In this document: piece after piece, positions 53,870 through 62,004 of the stretch | Layout: the number at the start of each line of letters is the position of its first letter | How positions within the stretch are numbered: the stretch's first letter is position 1 | Assembly (NCBI GenBank): GCA_964420365.1 | Contig: CAYQTA010000036.1 | Location: 1-64,000 of the forward strand | Direction: 5' to 3' | Origin: JAMOQA01 sp964420365 | GTDB taxonomy: Bacteria > Acidobacteriota > Polarisedimenticolia > J045 | DNA length: 64,000 bases | Position numbers and translations under genes: made by a program | The notes under the pieces: model-generated | The model's input: only the letters and a program-made list of their open reading frames with translations | Told to the model about the DNA's origin: nothing | Database searches by the model: none

Positions 53870-55875
53870 CGGTCCCACTCCCATCCGACGTGAACGAACA
53901 CCATCCGGCCCGGCAGGGGAAACCGGTAGACGTCCATCGTGCGCCGGTCGAAGACGTTCCGGATCTCGATCCCCGCCTCGAGGCCTCCCCGGAAGCGCCG
54001 CGAGACCCGGACATCGTGCCACGTCCGGGAGGGAACGCGCCGGAGGGGCGTGTTGAGCTGGTCGGCCCAGTTCGGCCCCACGTACGTCACCTCCCACGTC
54101 ACGGTCCACGGACCCCGCTCCCGCGAAACCCGCAACCACCCGGTCGTGCGGGGACGCCCCGGCAGGTCCTTCCCGTCCGCGAATCCCCCCGACCGGTCCT
54201 CCGGGTCCTGCCACGTGCCGCTGGCCGTCACGAAGAGACCGGGGAAGAGCAGCGCCTCGAGCGAGACCTCCACCCCCCGGACCCGGGCGGCCCCGACGTT
54301 GCGGGCGAGGACCGTCCCCTGGCTGTTCGGGACGAGCAGGACCAGGTCCCGCGAACGGTTCTCGAAGACGACCAGTTCCGCCCGCAGCGGGCGGGGAACC
54401 GCCGCGTCGGGCGGCCCGGGCGGACGCCGCCACGACAGGCCCGCCTCGAGCTGCCGGCCGCGCTCGGGTCGCAGGCGGGGGTTCCCCGCCACGGAACCCC
54501 GGTCCCCGAACAGCTCGAGGAGACCCGGCGCCCGGTGAAACCGGCCGGCACTCGCCCGCAGCCGGAGTCCGCGCCCGGCGTCGTACCCCAGGGAGACCCG
54601 GGAGGTCCGGCGCCGGTCCCGGACGTCCGGCGCGGGGGGCGGAAGGGTCCCCTCCCCCCCGGGCAGGAAGTCGTCCCGCCGGGACTCCCAGCGGACCGCC
54701 GGGCTGACCGTCCACCGGCCACGGCGGAACGTGTCCTCGACGACCAGCGAGACCAGGCGGCGGCTCGCCCCGCCCCGGTCCGGCACCGCGAGCAGGTCGT
54801 CGCGGACCCGGGCCCGCTCCCGGCGCAGGTCCACCCGGGCGAGCCAGCGATGGGAGCCACGTCGCGGCAGGCGCGCGATGACGGCAATGCCACCGCCGCG
54901 GAAACGGGTCACCTGGTCGGTGGCCGGCCGGGGCAGTTCGCCGAGCAGGTCCCGCACGTGCTGGCGGCGGGCGAACCCGTCAACGAGCAGGTCCACGCGG
55001 CCGCCGTCGCCGAGGGGCCGGGAGAAGCTGGCCGCCGCGAGCCAGTTCCCTTCCTCGAACCGGGCATGGCGGGCCCGCGTTCCCTCCGGGCCGGGGATTC
55101 CCCGGTCCCGGTCGCCGCGCCGGAGCTCGAGGGAGAGGGTTCCCCCGAGGAGCTCCCGTCCGACCACGTGGGCGAACAGGTCCCGGGCGCGCACGTCGTC
55201 GTTTTCCCGGCGCCGGAGGCGGTCGTCGGCGGTCGTCAGCAGGGTCCCGCCGGTGTCGAGGTACTCGAAGTCCCCGTCGGTGCGGCGGGCCTCGAACCCC
55301 GCGCGGAGCGACCACCGGGTGGCGAGACGCGTCGTGACGGCCCCCGAGGCCCGCCGCGAACCCAGGCCGCCGAGCACGAGGTCGGCCCGTGCCCCCGGCC
55401 GCTCGGGGGCACGCGTCCGGACGTCGACGAGCCCACCCATCCCGGCGAGGCCGGCACTGGCCGGGGGAAAGCCACGCCAGGCCGTGATCTCGGCGACGTC
55501 GGTCGCCGGGATCGCCGAGAGGTCGACCGGCCCGCCCAGGGCCCGGTTCTGGGGGATCCCGTCGAGCAGGACCGTCACCTGTTCCCCGGTCGAGCCCCGG
55601 AAGGAGACCGTCGCGAACTGCCAGGGGCCCCCGTAGGCCCGCACCCGTACCCCCGGCACCCGGCGCAGCAGGTCTCCGAGATCCACCGCCCGCTCCCGGG
55701 CCTCGTCCGCCTCCACCCGGGTGGCGAACGCCTCCTCGTGCTCCTCCGGGGGAGCAGCGGCCCGGACCTCGACCGTCTCCACCGGCCCCCCCGACACGGA
55801 GGGCTCCTCGCCGGGCCCGGCAAGTCCCGGCACGGCAAGCCCGGCGAGGAGCAGGACTCCCGCGGGGAGCCTCAT
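53866..55875 (-). CDS. btuB: TonB-dependent outer-membrane receptor, BtuB-like (cobalamin)
   Basis: This 669-residue receptor has a signal peptide (1-20), then a TonB-box-like stretch (VETVEVRAAAPPEE) and the plug domain (about 45-150; LGDLLRRVPGVRVRAYGG, VSFRGSTGEQVTVLLDGIPQN, ITAWRGFPPASAGLAGMGGLVDVRTR; cited in parts). A beta-barrel of alternating strands follows, ending in VFVHVGWEWDR. The length is near that of BtuB (about 600-620) rather than large siderophore receptors. The B12 riboswitch that leads its operon is the main reason for the cobalamin assignment. Its start overlaps the upstream gene (ATGA) and its end overlaps the lipoprotein (GTGA). Confidence 0.85.
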   Translation of the reverse strand: MRLPAGVLLLAGLAVPGLAGPGEEPSVSGGPVETVEVRAAAPPEEHEEAFATRVEADEARERAVDLGDLLRRVPGVRVRAYGGPWQFATVSFRGSTGEQVTVLLDGIPQNRALGGPVDLSAIPATDVAEITAWRGFPPASAGLAGMGGLVDVRTRAPERPGARADLVLGGLGSRRASGAVTTRLATRWSLRAGFEARRTDGDFEYLDTGGTLLTTADDRLRRRENDDVRARDLFAHVVGRELLGGTLSLELRRGDRDRGIPGPEGTRARHARFEEGNWLAAASFSRPLGDGGRVDLLVDGFARRQHVRDLLGELPRPATDQVTRFRGGGIAVIARLPRRGSHRWLARVDLRRERARVRDDLLAVPDRGGASRRLVSLVVEDTFRRGRWTVSPAVRWESRRDDFLPGGEGTLPPPAPDVRDRRRTSRVSLGYDAGRGLRLRASAGRFHRAPGLLELFGDRGSVAGNPRLRPERGRQLEAGLSWRRPPGPPDAAVPRPLRAELVVFENRSRDLVLLVPNSQGTVLARNVGAARVRGVEVSLEALLFPGLFVTASGTWQDPEDRSGGFADGKDLPGRPRTTGWLRVSRERGPWTVTWEVTYVGPNWADQLNTPLRRVPSRTWHDVRVSRRFRGGLEAGIEIRNVFDRRTMDVYRFPLPGRMVFVHVGWEWDR

Positions 55876-57101
55876 GGACACGCGTCGGTCTCCCTGGGCA
55901 GCGGGCCGGAACTCCATCCCCAACCGGGGCCCCCTTCGACCCGGACGAGGTAGTGCCACGCCCGGCCCGGGGACGGGTCGTCCCCGGGGTCCTCGAGCCG
56001 GACGCCTGCCACGTCGTTCCCGAGGCACTCGCCGGGCCCGGGATCGACCGAGCTCCCCAGGTCGAGCAGGTTCGCCACCTCCCCGCGGAACACGTCGGCC
56101 GCGATCCCCGACCCGGGGAACGACCAGTCGATCACGGTCGCGCCGTCGCGCAGGAGCACGAAGACGCGGGGGCCCCGCACCCGCCAGGGGTCCGCCGACG
56201 GGGACGAGGGATCCCGGCACCCGGCGACCTCCCGCCCGTCGTCCGTACCGTCCCCGTCGGTGTCGGCCAGCAGCGGGTCCGACCCGTAGATCGCCCGTTC
56301 CGCCGCATCGGGCAGGCCGTCCCCGTCCCCGTCCGCTCCCGGGGGCAGCGCCGCCACGGGCCGCCCGTGGAGCACGACGACGGCGTCCAGGTCGAATCCC
56401 TCGGCGCTGCCCGGGACACCGTTCTCCGCCCGGGCATCGACGAGCCGGACGAAGCGAGCCTCGGGCAGCCCGACCGTCGCCAGGTCGAAGGCATCGCCGC
56501 CGGCGCCGGAGATCCCGTGGGTGCCACCGGGATCCCAGGTGTCCGGGTCGTCGGGGACGGTCCAGTTGCCGGTGAACGTCGGGGTGATGCCGGCCAGTCC
56601 CCGGAGGCGCCGGTGGAGGTCCCGGTCGATGTTCCGGCCGTGCGCCTCGGCGAGCGCCGCCTCGTCGTACGGGAAACGCACCCAGGTGACGCCATCGACG
56701 GAGACCTCGACGAACCCCGGCTCGTCGAAGATCGAGTAGTCGTCGTCGGGGCCCGCCGGGGGGGTCCCGACGAAGAACGGGTTCTCGAACACGATGAAGT
56801 CGGGGCCGGGCCGGTCCTCGATGACGATGTCGTCCCAGGCGAGAACGACCTCTCCGCCCGGCCCGAGGGAGGCGACCGACGTCGACCCGTTCGTCGGTGC
56901 CGAGTCACCGGGCGGGCCGAGAACGATCCCCGGCAGGTTGGCCGCGCCGTACCGGGCGTCCGGGTCCGGCTCGGCGGCCCGCCAGGCCCCGACCCGGTCC
57001 GGGAGGCAGTCGACCGGGTACGCCGGGACGGCCGCGCGGGCGAGGCCCGCCCCGGCGAGCAGGAGGGCCGGGGCGAGCGTCGCGGCGAGGCGCGGGTTCA
57101 C
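55872..57101 (-). CDS. Secreted surface protein with calcium-binding repeats, in the B12 operon
   Basis: This 409-residue protein has a signal peptide (about 1-24). The core has GSTSVASLGPGGEVVLAWDD, PGPDFIVFENPFF and PGFVEVSVDGVTWVRFPYD, a pattern I associate with 'cell surface proteins' that occur beside BtuB genes in Bacteroidetes (from memory). Near 255-290 lies a thrombospondin-3-like calcium stretch (DGDGDGLPDAAE, then DTDGDGTDDGRE), followed by a beta-sandwich-like C-terminus (WHYLVRVEGGPGWGW). There is no lipobox or anchor. It starts four bases after the first operon gene and overlaps btuB, so it probably helps capture B12 or corrinoid-bound protein at the surface. Confidence 0.75.
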   Translation of the reverse strand: MNPRLAATLAPALLLAGAGLARAAVPAYPVDCLPDRVGAWRAAEPDPDARYGAANLPGIVLGPPGDSAPTNGSTSVASLGPGGEVVLAWDDIVIEDRPGPDFIVFENPFFVGTPPAGPDDDYSIFDEPGFVEVSVDGVTWVRFPYDEAALAEAHGRNIDRDLHRRLRGLAGITPTFTGNWTVPDDPDTWDPGGTHGISGAGGDAFDLATVGLPEARFVRLVDARAENGVPGSAEGFDLDAVVVLHGRPVAALPPGADGDGDGLPDAAERAIYGSDPLLADTDGDGTDDGREVAGCRDPSSPSADPWRVRGPRVFVLLRDGATVIDWSFPGSGIAADVFRGEVANLLDLGSSVDPGPGECLGNDVAGVRLEDPGDDPSPGRAWHYLVRVEGGPGWGWSSGPLPRETDACP

Positions 57102-57105
57102 GGGT

Positions 57106-58053
57106 TCAGTCTCCCCGCGGGCGGGCCAGGAGGGCCGGCAGGTCCCGGAATGCCGGCAAGCCCCGCCGGAAGGACAGCAGGTGATAGGTCACCCGCCCGG
57201 CCAGCGCGGGGTTCTCTCCCCACTGCCAGCCGTCGTGCCAGAGGGTGATCCCGATCGTGTCGAACGCGTACTCGGGGCGGGAAAGCCACCCGAGGGGAAC
57301 CACCGCCACGGCCCCGGGGACGGGTACGGGAAGCCCCGCCTCTCCCAGGGAGAACACCTGGACGACCATCACGCCCTCGGTGGGCCGGTGTTCCATCACG
57401 GCGAGCAGCGGTTCACCGAGGGGCAGGGCCACCTCCACCGAGCCGAACGTCATGTTGGCGAAGGCACCGTACGTCTCGAAGAGCGGGTTGTCCGGGTCGG
57501 CCACCCCGAAGAGCGACGGGGAAAGCCACGGCCCCCCGAACCAGGGGGACACGTTGGGGAACCAGTCGAACTCGGCGAGCTGGAAGGTGTCCCCGGCGGC
57601 GCTGGCCGGGCTGCCGGTCCGCTCGAGGCCGCAGGTCTCCGCGTTCCAGAGCCCCCACGAGACCTGGAAGTAACCGTACGGATCGGCGACGAAACCGTCC
57701 GGCTCGATGACGAACACGGCGACGGCGACGAACGGATCGTCGCGGGTCACCGGTTCCGGCAGCGGCCAGCCCAGCCACCCCGCCGGCAGGTCGGACGTGT
57801 AGTCCGCGGTGAGGGACCCCGGCAGGTCGCCCGGGAACGCCGGCGCATCGTCGTTCCAGGTGACGCGGTCGAGGGCGGCGCCGGCGACGACCAGGCCCGG
57901 ATCCTCCGCCGGGTCGGTCCCGAAGGTGACGACAAGTGTCCCGGGCGCCGGGACGGCGTCGCCGGCGAGGATGGGCACCGCGCAGGCGAGGACGAGGATG
58001 GCGAAGAGCCCGGCACGGAGCGCCCGGGCGGCCACGCGAAAGCTGGTCTTCAT
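57106..58053 (-). CDS. First gene of the B12 operon: secreted protein of unknown function
   Basis: This 315-residue exported protein starts at ATG 58053 with a signal peptide (FAILVLACAVPILAG); the Cys there is not in a standard lipobox but lipidation is possible. The mature chain is rich in Trp, Phe, Pro and Asp (GWLGWPLPEP, FDWFPNVSPWFGGPW, GYFQVSWGLWNAETCG), typical of an extracellular beta protein that binds a ligand through aromatic residues. There is no known domain that I can name. It is the first gene after the riboswitch, with a 239-base leader, and four bases from the next gene, so it is the most directly B12-controlled product. Confidence 0.75.
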   Translation of the reverse strand: MKTSFRVAARALRAGLFAILVLACAVPILAGDAVPAPGTLVVTFGTDPAEDPGLVVAGAALDRVTWNDDAPAFPGDLPGSLTADYTSDLPAGWLGWPLPEPVTRDDPFVAVAVFVIEPDGFVADPYGYFQVSWGLWNAETCGLERTGSPASAAGDTFQLAEFDWFPNVSPWFGGPWLSPSLFGVADPDNPLFETYGAFANMTFGSVEVALPLGEPLLAVMEHRPTEGVMVVQVFSLGEAGLPVPVPGAVAVVPLGWLSRPEYAFDTIGITLWHDGWQWGENPALAGRVTYHLLSFRRGLPAFRDLPALLARPRGD

Positions 58054-58291
58054 CACTGGAGGTCTCCCCGGAGGTCGGCCCCGCCGGGCCCCGCTCCCCC
58101 AGGGGAACCTCCGCCGCGATGCCGGGAGCCGGGCGCCGGCAGGCCCGCCTCCCCGTTGCACGTCGGTCTCTCCGGCCCCCGGCCGGACACGAACGGCGCG
58201 CCCCGGCATGCACCGGGCAATCGCGAGCCGTTCCGGCCGGGGAGCGCGCGCTGGGATGCGGCGGAACCTGCCCCTGGTCGGTTCTGCCTTC
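58054..58291 (-). promoter_or_regulatory. Leader between riboswitch aptamer and first gene (expression platform region)
   Basis: This 238-base untranslated stretch holds a possible hairpin right after the aptamer (GCAGAACC with GGTTCCGC, 58287-58261) and further GC-rich self-complementary segments near 58170-58190. I cannot tell whether control works by termination or by hiding the ribosome site (CCGGGGAGACCTCCAGTG region before the ATG). Confidence 0.5.
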
Positions 58292-58472
58292 CGCGCCCGG
58301 GCCGGTCTCCTGGCTCGCGGGTCCACCGGGGCGCCGCCACCTTCCCGGGGCCGATCTTCCGGCCCCAGTGGCCGCCCGGGGAGGAAATCACCCCGGGCAC
58401 GCGGCCCCCGTCACCGCTCACAGTCGCCGGGCGGCAGGGGAATCTCACCCCTTTCCCGAGCACCCGGACGCG
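58292..58472 (-). ncRNA. Cobalamin (B12) riboswitch aptamer
   Basis: On the minus strand a 10-bp P1 stem (58472-58463 with 58301-58292, one G-U pair) encloses the conserved cobalamin core. The core includes GGGGTGAGATTCCCC, GCCGCCCGGCGACTGTGAGCGG-type segments (cited in part), GCCACTGGGGCCGG, CCCGGGAAGG and, at the 3' side, the B12 box GAGCCAGGAGACCGGCC (58317-58301). The order and spacing match class I cobalamin riboswitches. Bound adenosylcobalamin normally turns such operons off. Confidence 0.96.
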
Positions 58473-58487
58473 CGTGCTGGCGGGGCC

Positions 58488-58517
58488 TTTCTACCAGAGG
58501 CCGCCGACCCGGGGCAA
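58488..58517 (-). promoter_or_regulatory. Sigma-70 promoter of the B12 operon
   Basis: Reading minus: TTGCCC (58517-58512), an 18-base spacer and TAGAAA (58493-58488). Transcription would start near 58481, a few bases before the P1 stem. The -35 begins seven bases past the stop codon of the upstream peptidase gene. Confidence 0.7.
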
Positions 58518-58524
58518 GCGGAAC

Positions 58525-60393
58525 CTACCAGCCGCAGGTGCGGCCCCGGTTCTGCTCGTCGAGCCACGCCTTGAGGGGCGCGAAGTAGTCGAGGATCGCC
58601 CGGGCATCCATCTCCCGCTCCCCGGTCAGGACCTCGAGGGCGTCGGGCCAGGGCCTCGAGAGGCCCATCGCGAGCATCGCGTGCAGGCGCTTCCCCGCCG
58701 CCCTGCTCCCGTAGATCGAGCACCGGTGGAGCGGACCCTCCCGGCCGGCGATCCGGCACAGCGCCCGGTGGAACTGGAACTGGAGGATGTGGGCGAGGAA
58801 GTAGCGGGTGTACGGCGTGTTGGCCGGCACGTGGTACTTCGCCCCCGGGTCGAAGTCGGCTTCCGTGCGCGGGACCGGCGGGGCGATCCCCTGGTACTCC
58901 AGGCGCAGCGCCCACCAGGCCTCGTCGTACTTCTCCGGTGGGACCTCCCCGGAGAAGACCTTCCACCGCCACTGGTCCACCAGCAGGCCGAACGGCAGGA
59001 AGGCGACCTTGTCGAGGGCGACCTTCAGGAGGTGCCCGATGTCCTTCTCGGGCGGCGGCGCCTTCTCGAGCAGGCCGATCCTCACCAGGTACTCGGGCGT
59101 GATCGACAGCGCGAGCGTGTCGCCGATCCCCTCGTGGAACCCGTCGTTGGCAGAATCCCGGTACAGGGGAGGCTGGTGCCGGTAGGCGCGCTGGTAGTAG
59201 TTGTGGCCCAGCTCGTGGTGGACCGTGACGAAGTCTTCCCCGGTGATCTCGATGCACATCTTGAGCCGGAGGTCCTGGTCCCAGTCCACGTCCCAGGCGC
59301 TGGCGTGGCAGACCACCTCCCGGTCCCGGGGCTTGCGGAAGAGCGACCGCTCCCAGAACGTCTCCGGCAGCGGGTCGAGCCCCAGGCTGGTGAAGAAGCG
59401 CTCCCCGTAGCGGACCATCTCCACCTCGTCGATCCCCTTCGCCCGGAGGAGCGCCGTCAGGTCGTAGCCGGGGTCCGCGTCGCGCGGGGCGACCAGGTCG
59501 TAGACGTTCACCCAGCTCTGGGCCCACATGTTTCCCAGCAGGTGAGCGGGAATCGGGCCATCGGGCGGTACGAGGTCGGTCCCGTAGACCTCTCCCAGCC
59601 GGGCGCGGACGTAGCAGTGCAGCGCCTCGTAGAGGGGTCGCACCTGCTCCCACAGCCGGTCCACCTCCCGCGAGAACTCGTCGGCAGGCATGTCGTACTT
59701 CGAGCGCCACAGGTCGCCGACGTCGCGGAAGCCCAGTTCCCGCGCCCCCTCGTTGGCCAGCTCGACGAACCGTGCATACATCGGGCGCATCGGCGGCGAG
59801 ACGGTGCGCCACCCCTTCCAGGCCTCCAGCAGCTCGGCCGGGTCACGGCTCTCCGCCATCACGCGCGAGAGCGCGCCGAGGTCGAGGCACCCATCCTCCC
59901 CGGCCCGGGCGCGGAGCGGGCTGCCCTCCGGCGGACAGTACCGGCCCGTCGCGTAGAGGCTGTCCATCTCCGTCGTCAGCCGGGTCAGCTCGTCCATCTT
60001 CGCCGGGTCCGACGGGGCCGGGATCGTCAGCGCCAGCTTGAGCAGCTTCAGCTTCCGCGCGACGTCGTACGGCAGCTCGAGCCCGTCGAAACGGGTCGCC
60101 TCCCGGGCGAGGCGCATCGTCGCCGCGATCATCTCCTGCTCCGCCTCGGCCGCCAGGATCTCCGTGTCGTGCGTGATGTAGGTCGCCCGGACCCAGCCGG
60201 CCCGCTCGGCGCGGACCCATTTCTCGAGCAGCTCCTGCTCGGCACGTTCCACGAACGCCGCCGCCTCCGCCGCGGTCGGCGGCCCCGCGGAGCCCGCCGC
60301 GCGGGCCAGGCCGGCGGCGGCCAGGGAAAGCACGAGGCACAGGCCGAGGTGCGGAACCAGGGACAGGGGACCGACCAGGTCGACGCGAGCCAT
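58525..60393 (-). CDS. M2-family peptidyl-dipeptidase (ACE-like) metalloprotease
   Basis: This 622-residue, mostly helical exported peptidase has a signal peptide (about 1-33). The zinc site is HELGH (H393, E394, H397) inside TVHHELGHNYYQRAY, with the third ligand in the downstream GFHEGIGDTLALS. Other M2 signatures are GNMWAQSWVNVYDLV and PANTPYTRYFLAHILQFQFH (cited in part). Angiotensin-converting-enzyme-like peptidases remove C-terminal dipeptides and in bacteria probably serve peptide use. ATG 60393 has GGAGG seven bases upstream. It ends just before the B12 promoter and is probably not under B12 control. Confidence 0.93.
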   Translation of the reverse strand: MARVDLVGPLSLVPHLGLCLVLSLAAAGLARAAGSAGPPTAAEAAAFVERAEQELLEKWVRAERAGWVRATYITHDTEILAAEAEQEMIAATMRLAREATRFDGLELPYDVARKLKLLKLALTIPAPSDPAKMDELTRLTTEMDSLYATGRYCPPEGSPLRARAGEDGCLDLGALSRVMAESRDPAELLEAWKGWRTVSPPMRPMYARFVELANEGARELGFRDVGDLWRSKYDMPADEFSREVDRLWEQVRPLYEALHCYVRARLGEVYGTDLVPPDGPIPAHLLGNMWAQSWVNVYDLVAPRDADPGYDLTALLRAKGIDEVEMVRYGERFFTSLGLDPLPETFWERSLFRKPRDREVVCHASAWDVDWDQDLRLKMCIEITGEDFVTVHHELGHNYYQRAYRHQPPLYRDSANDGFHEGIGDTLALSITPEYLVRIGLLEKAPPPEKDIGHLLKVALDKVAFLPFGLLVDQWRWKVFSGEVPPEKYDEAWWALRLEYQGIAPPVPRTEADFDPGAKYHVPANTPYTRYFLAHILQFQFHRALCRIAGREGPLHRCSIYGSRAAGKRLHAMLAMGLSRPWPDALEVLTGEREMDARAILDYFAPLKAWLDEQNRGRTCGW

Positions 60394-60495
60394 CACGATT
60401 CCTCCGTGGCGACACCGGCGCGGGCCGCGCCCCGCCGGGCCGCGGGAACGCCGATGATGCCCGTCCCCGGCAGGAGCTGTCCACCCGCGTCCGCG

Positions 60496-60879
60496 TCAGG
60501 ATCGATCGCCGAAGACACCGACCTTGTACGTGAAGAACTTCAGGGGAAAGACGATCGCGAGGGCGAGGAAGATCGCCACGTGGACCGGCCACCCGGTCAG
60601 CCACTCGATCACGTTGAACAGGCTCCAGTCCGTGAACCGGAACGTCGCGTTCGCCAGGAGGTACTTCGCCCCCTGCCGCGCCGCGTGCTCGGGGGCCGAG
60701 TCGAAGATCCAGTGGCGGTTCAACACGAAGTTCACGACGAACACGACCACCTGGGCGATCCCGTACGCCACCGGCCGTGGCAGCTCCAGCACCCCCAGGT
60801 AGAGCCGCGTCTGCCCGAGGAGCAGGAGGTAGGTGACCACCCCCAGCATGGCGAACTTCGCGAACTTCTTCCCCGTCAC
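60496..60879 (-). CDS. GtrA-family membrane protein
   Basis: This 127-residue protein has four predicted membrane helices (FAMLGVVTYLLLLGQTRLYL, VAYGIAQVVVFVVNFVLNR, and two in the C-terminal half). NRHWIF after the second helix is typical of GtrA. Family members flip polyprenyl-phosphate sugars or aid glycan modification. The start is taken as GTG 60879, eight bases after the glycosyltransferase gene; no ribosome site is seen, so translational coupling is likely. GtrA plus a DPM-like GT2 is a recurrent pair. Confidence 0.9.
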   Translation of the reverse strand: MTGKKFAKFAMLGVVTYLLLLGQTRLYLGVLELPRPVAYGIAQVVVFVVNFVLNRHWIFDSAPEHAARQGAKYLLANATFRFTDWSLFNVIEWLTGWPVHVAIFLALAIVFPLKFFTYKVGVFGDRS

Positions 60880-60886
60880 GGCGAGG

Positions 60887-61807
60887 TCACCGGCACTTGC
60901 GGACGATCAGCTCGGCGAGCAACCCGAAGAGCAGGGTCTGGAGCCCGAAGAGGCCCGTACCGAGCACGAGGTTGACCGACCGGATCGGCTTCGGTCCGCC
61001 CCCGAGGAACCACTCGGTGACCTGCCATCCGGCGACGATCATCGCGATCGCGAGGAAGGCGATTCCCAGGGGAGCGAACACCCGCATCGGCCGCACGCCG
61101 ACCAGGACCATCACGATCTGCGGGAGAACCTTGAACGGGTACCGGAACGAAACGAAGGACCGACCCGTGGTCCGCTTCCGGAACGTCACCGGCACCTGTT
61201 CGAAGCGCATCCCCTTCAGGTAGGCGTCGAGCAGGACCTGCTGCGTGTAGTTGTAGTCCCCGGGCAGGAAGAACACCTCGAGGTAGGCCCGGGCCACGGC
61301 GAAGATGCCGGGCTGCGAGTCCCGCACCGGCCAGCCCGTCAACCAGCGCATCAGGCCGGTGAAGACCAGGTTGCCGACGCGGCGGACGAACGGCATGCGG
61401 TACTCGATCCGCTCGAAGCGGTTCCCGTAGACCACGTCCGCCTCGTCCTCGAGGATCGGCCGCACCAGGTCATGGATGTCCGCCGGATCGTGCTGGAGAT
61501 CCGCGTCGAACTTGACCGCGATGTCGGCGCCATCGGCCCGCGCCGCGGCGAGCCCCGTCCGGACGGCGGCCCCGAGTCCCCGGTTGACCCGGTGCCGAAG
61601 GACACGGTGTGCCCCCGCCTCCTCGGCGAGCGCGCGCGTCCGGTCCCGGGAGCCGTCGTCGACCACGTAGACCCGGAGGTCGATCCCCCGCTGCGCCAGG
61701 CGCTCGCCCTCCCGGCGAAGGGCCCGGACCGCGTCCGCGATTCGCTCCTCCTCGTTGTAGGCCGGCACGACGACGATGACCCGCGAGGGTTCCTGCCGCG
61801 ACGCCAC
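60887..61807 (-). CDS. Polyprenyl-phosphate sugar transferase (GT2, DPM1-like) with two membrane helices
   Basis: This 306-residue enzyme has a GT-A domain (about 8-220) with VIVVVPAYNEEERI, VYVVDDGSRDRT, the DADLQHDP metal site near 100 and GNRFERI. It is followed by two C-terminal membrane helices (FAPLGIAFLAIAMIVAGW and VLGTGLFGLQTLLFGLLAELI; cited in part). It should load a sugar onto undecaprenyl phosphate for the GtrA protein to flip. GTG 61807 is preferred (GGAGGAAGC directly upstream) over an ATG at 61849 that lacks a site. Confidence 0.9.
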   Translation of the reverse strand: MASRQEPSRVIVVVPAYNEEERIADAVRALRREGERLAQRGIDLRVYVVDDGSRDRTRALAEEAGAHRVLRHRVNRGLGAAVRTGLAAARADGADIAVKFDADLQHDPADIHDLVRPILEDEADVVYGNRFERIEYRMPFVRRVGNLVFTGLMRWLTGWPVRDSQPGIFAVARAYLEVFFLPGDYNYTQQVLLDAYLKGMRFEQVPVTFRKRTTGRSFVSFRYPFKVLPQIVMVLVGVRPMRVFAPLGIAFLAIAMIVAGWQVTEWFLGGGPKPIRSVNLVLGTGLFGLQTLLFGLLAELIVRKCR

Positions 61808-62004
61808 GCTTCCTCCTTCCTGCCCCTCCCCCGGGGCGCTCCATAACATACGTCATCCCGGTCCACGCCGCGGCGAATTCCGGTCACCCCGGGAGCGGTC
61901 GGGCGGCGGGAACGGACGGTCGCGAATTCTGCTGCCGCCCGTCGGCGATCGCCGTACCGTTCCGGGACGACCGCCCGCCGGGCGGTCCAAGCCGGAGGTC
62001 CGCC
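61808..62004. other. Divergent gap between GT2 and M14 carboxypeptidase
   Basis: 197 bases. TATGTT on the minus strand (near 61845-61850) is a possible -10 for the glycosyltransferase. No firm promoter for the peptidase was found; nothing else is recognised. Confidence 0.35.

Noticed and set aside
56794..60975. Plus-strand open frame of 1393 codons across the B12 riboswitch and M2 gene
   Set aside because: It crosses several well-supported minus-strand genes and a structured RNA, so it is an artefact of GC content.
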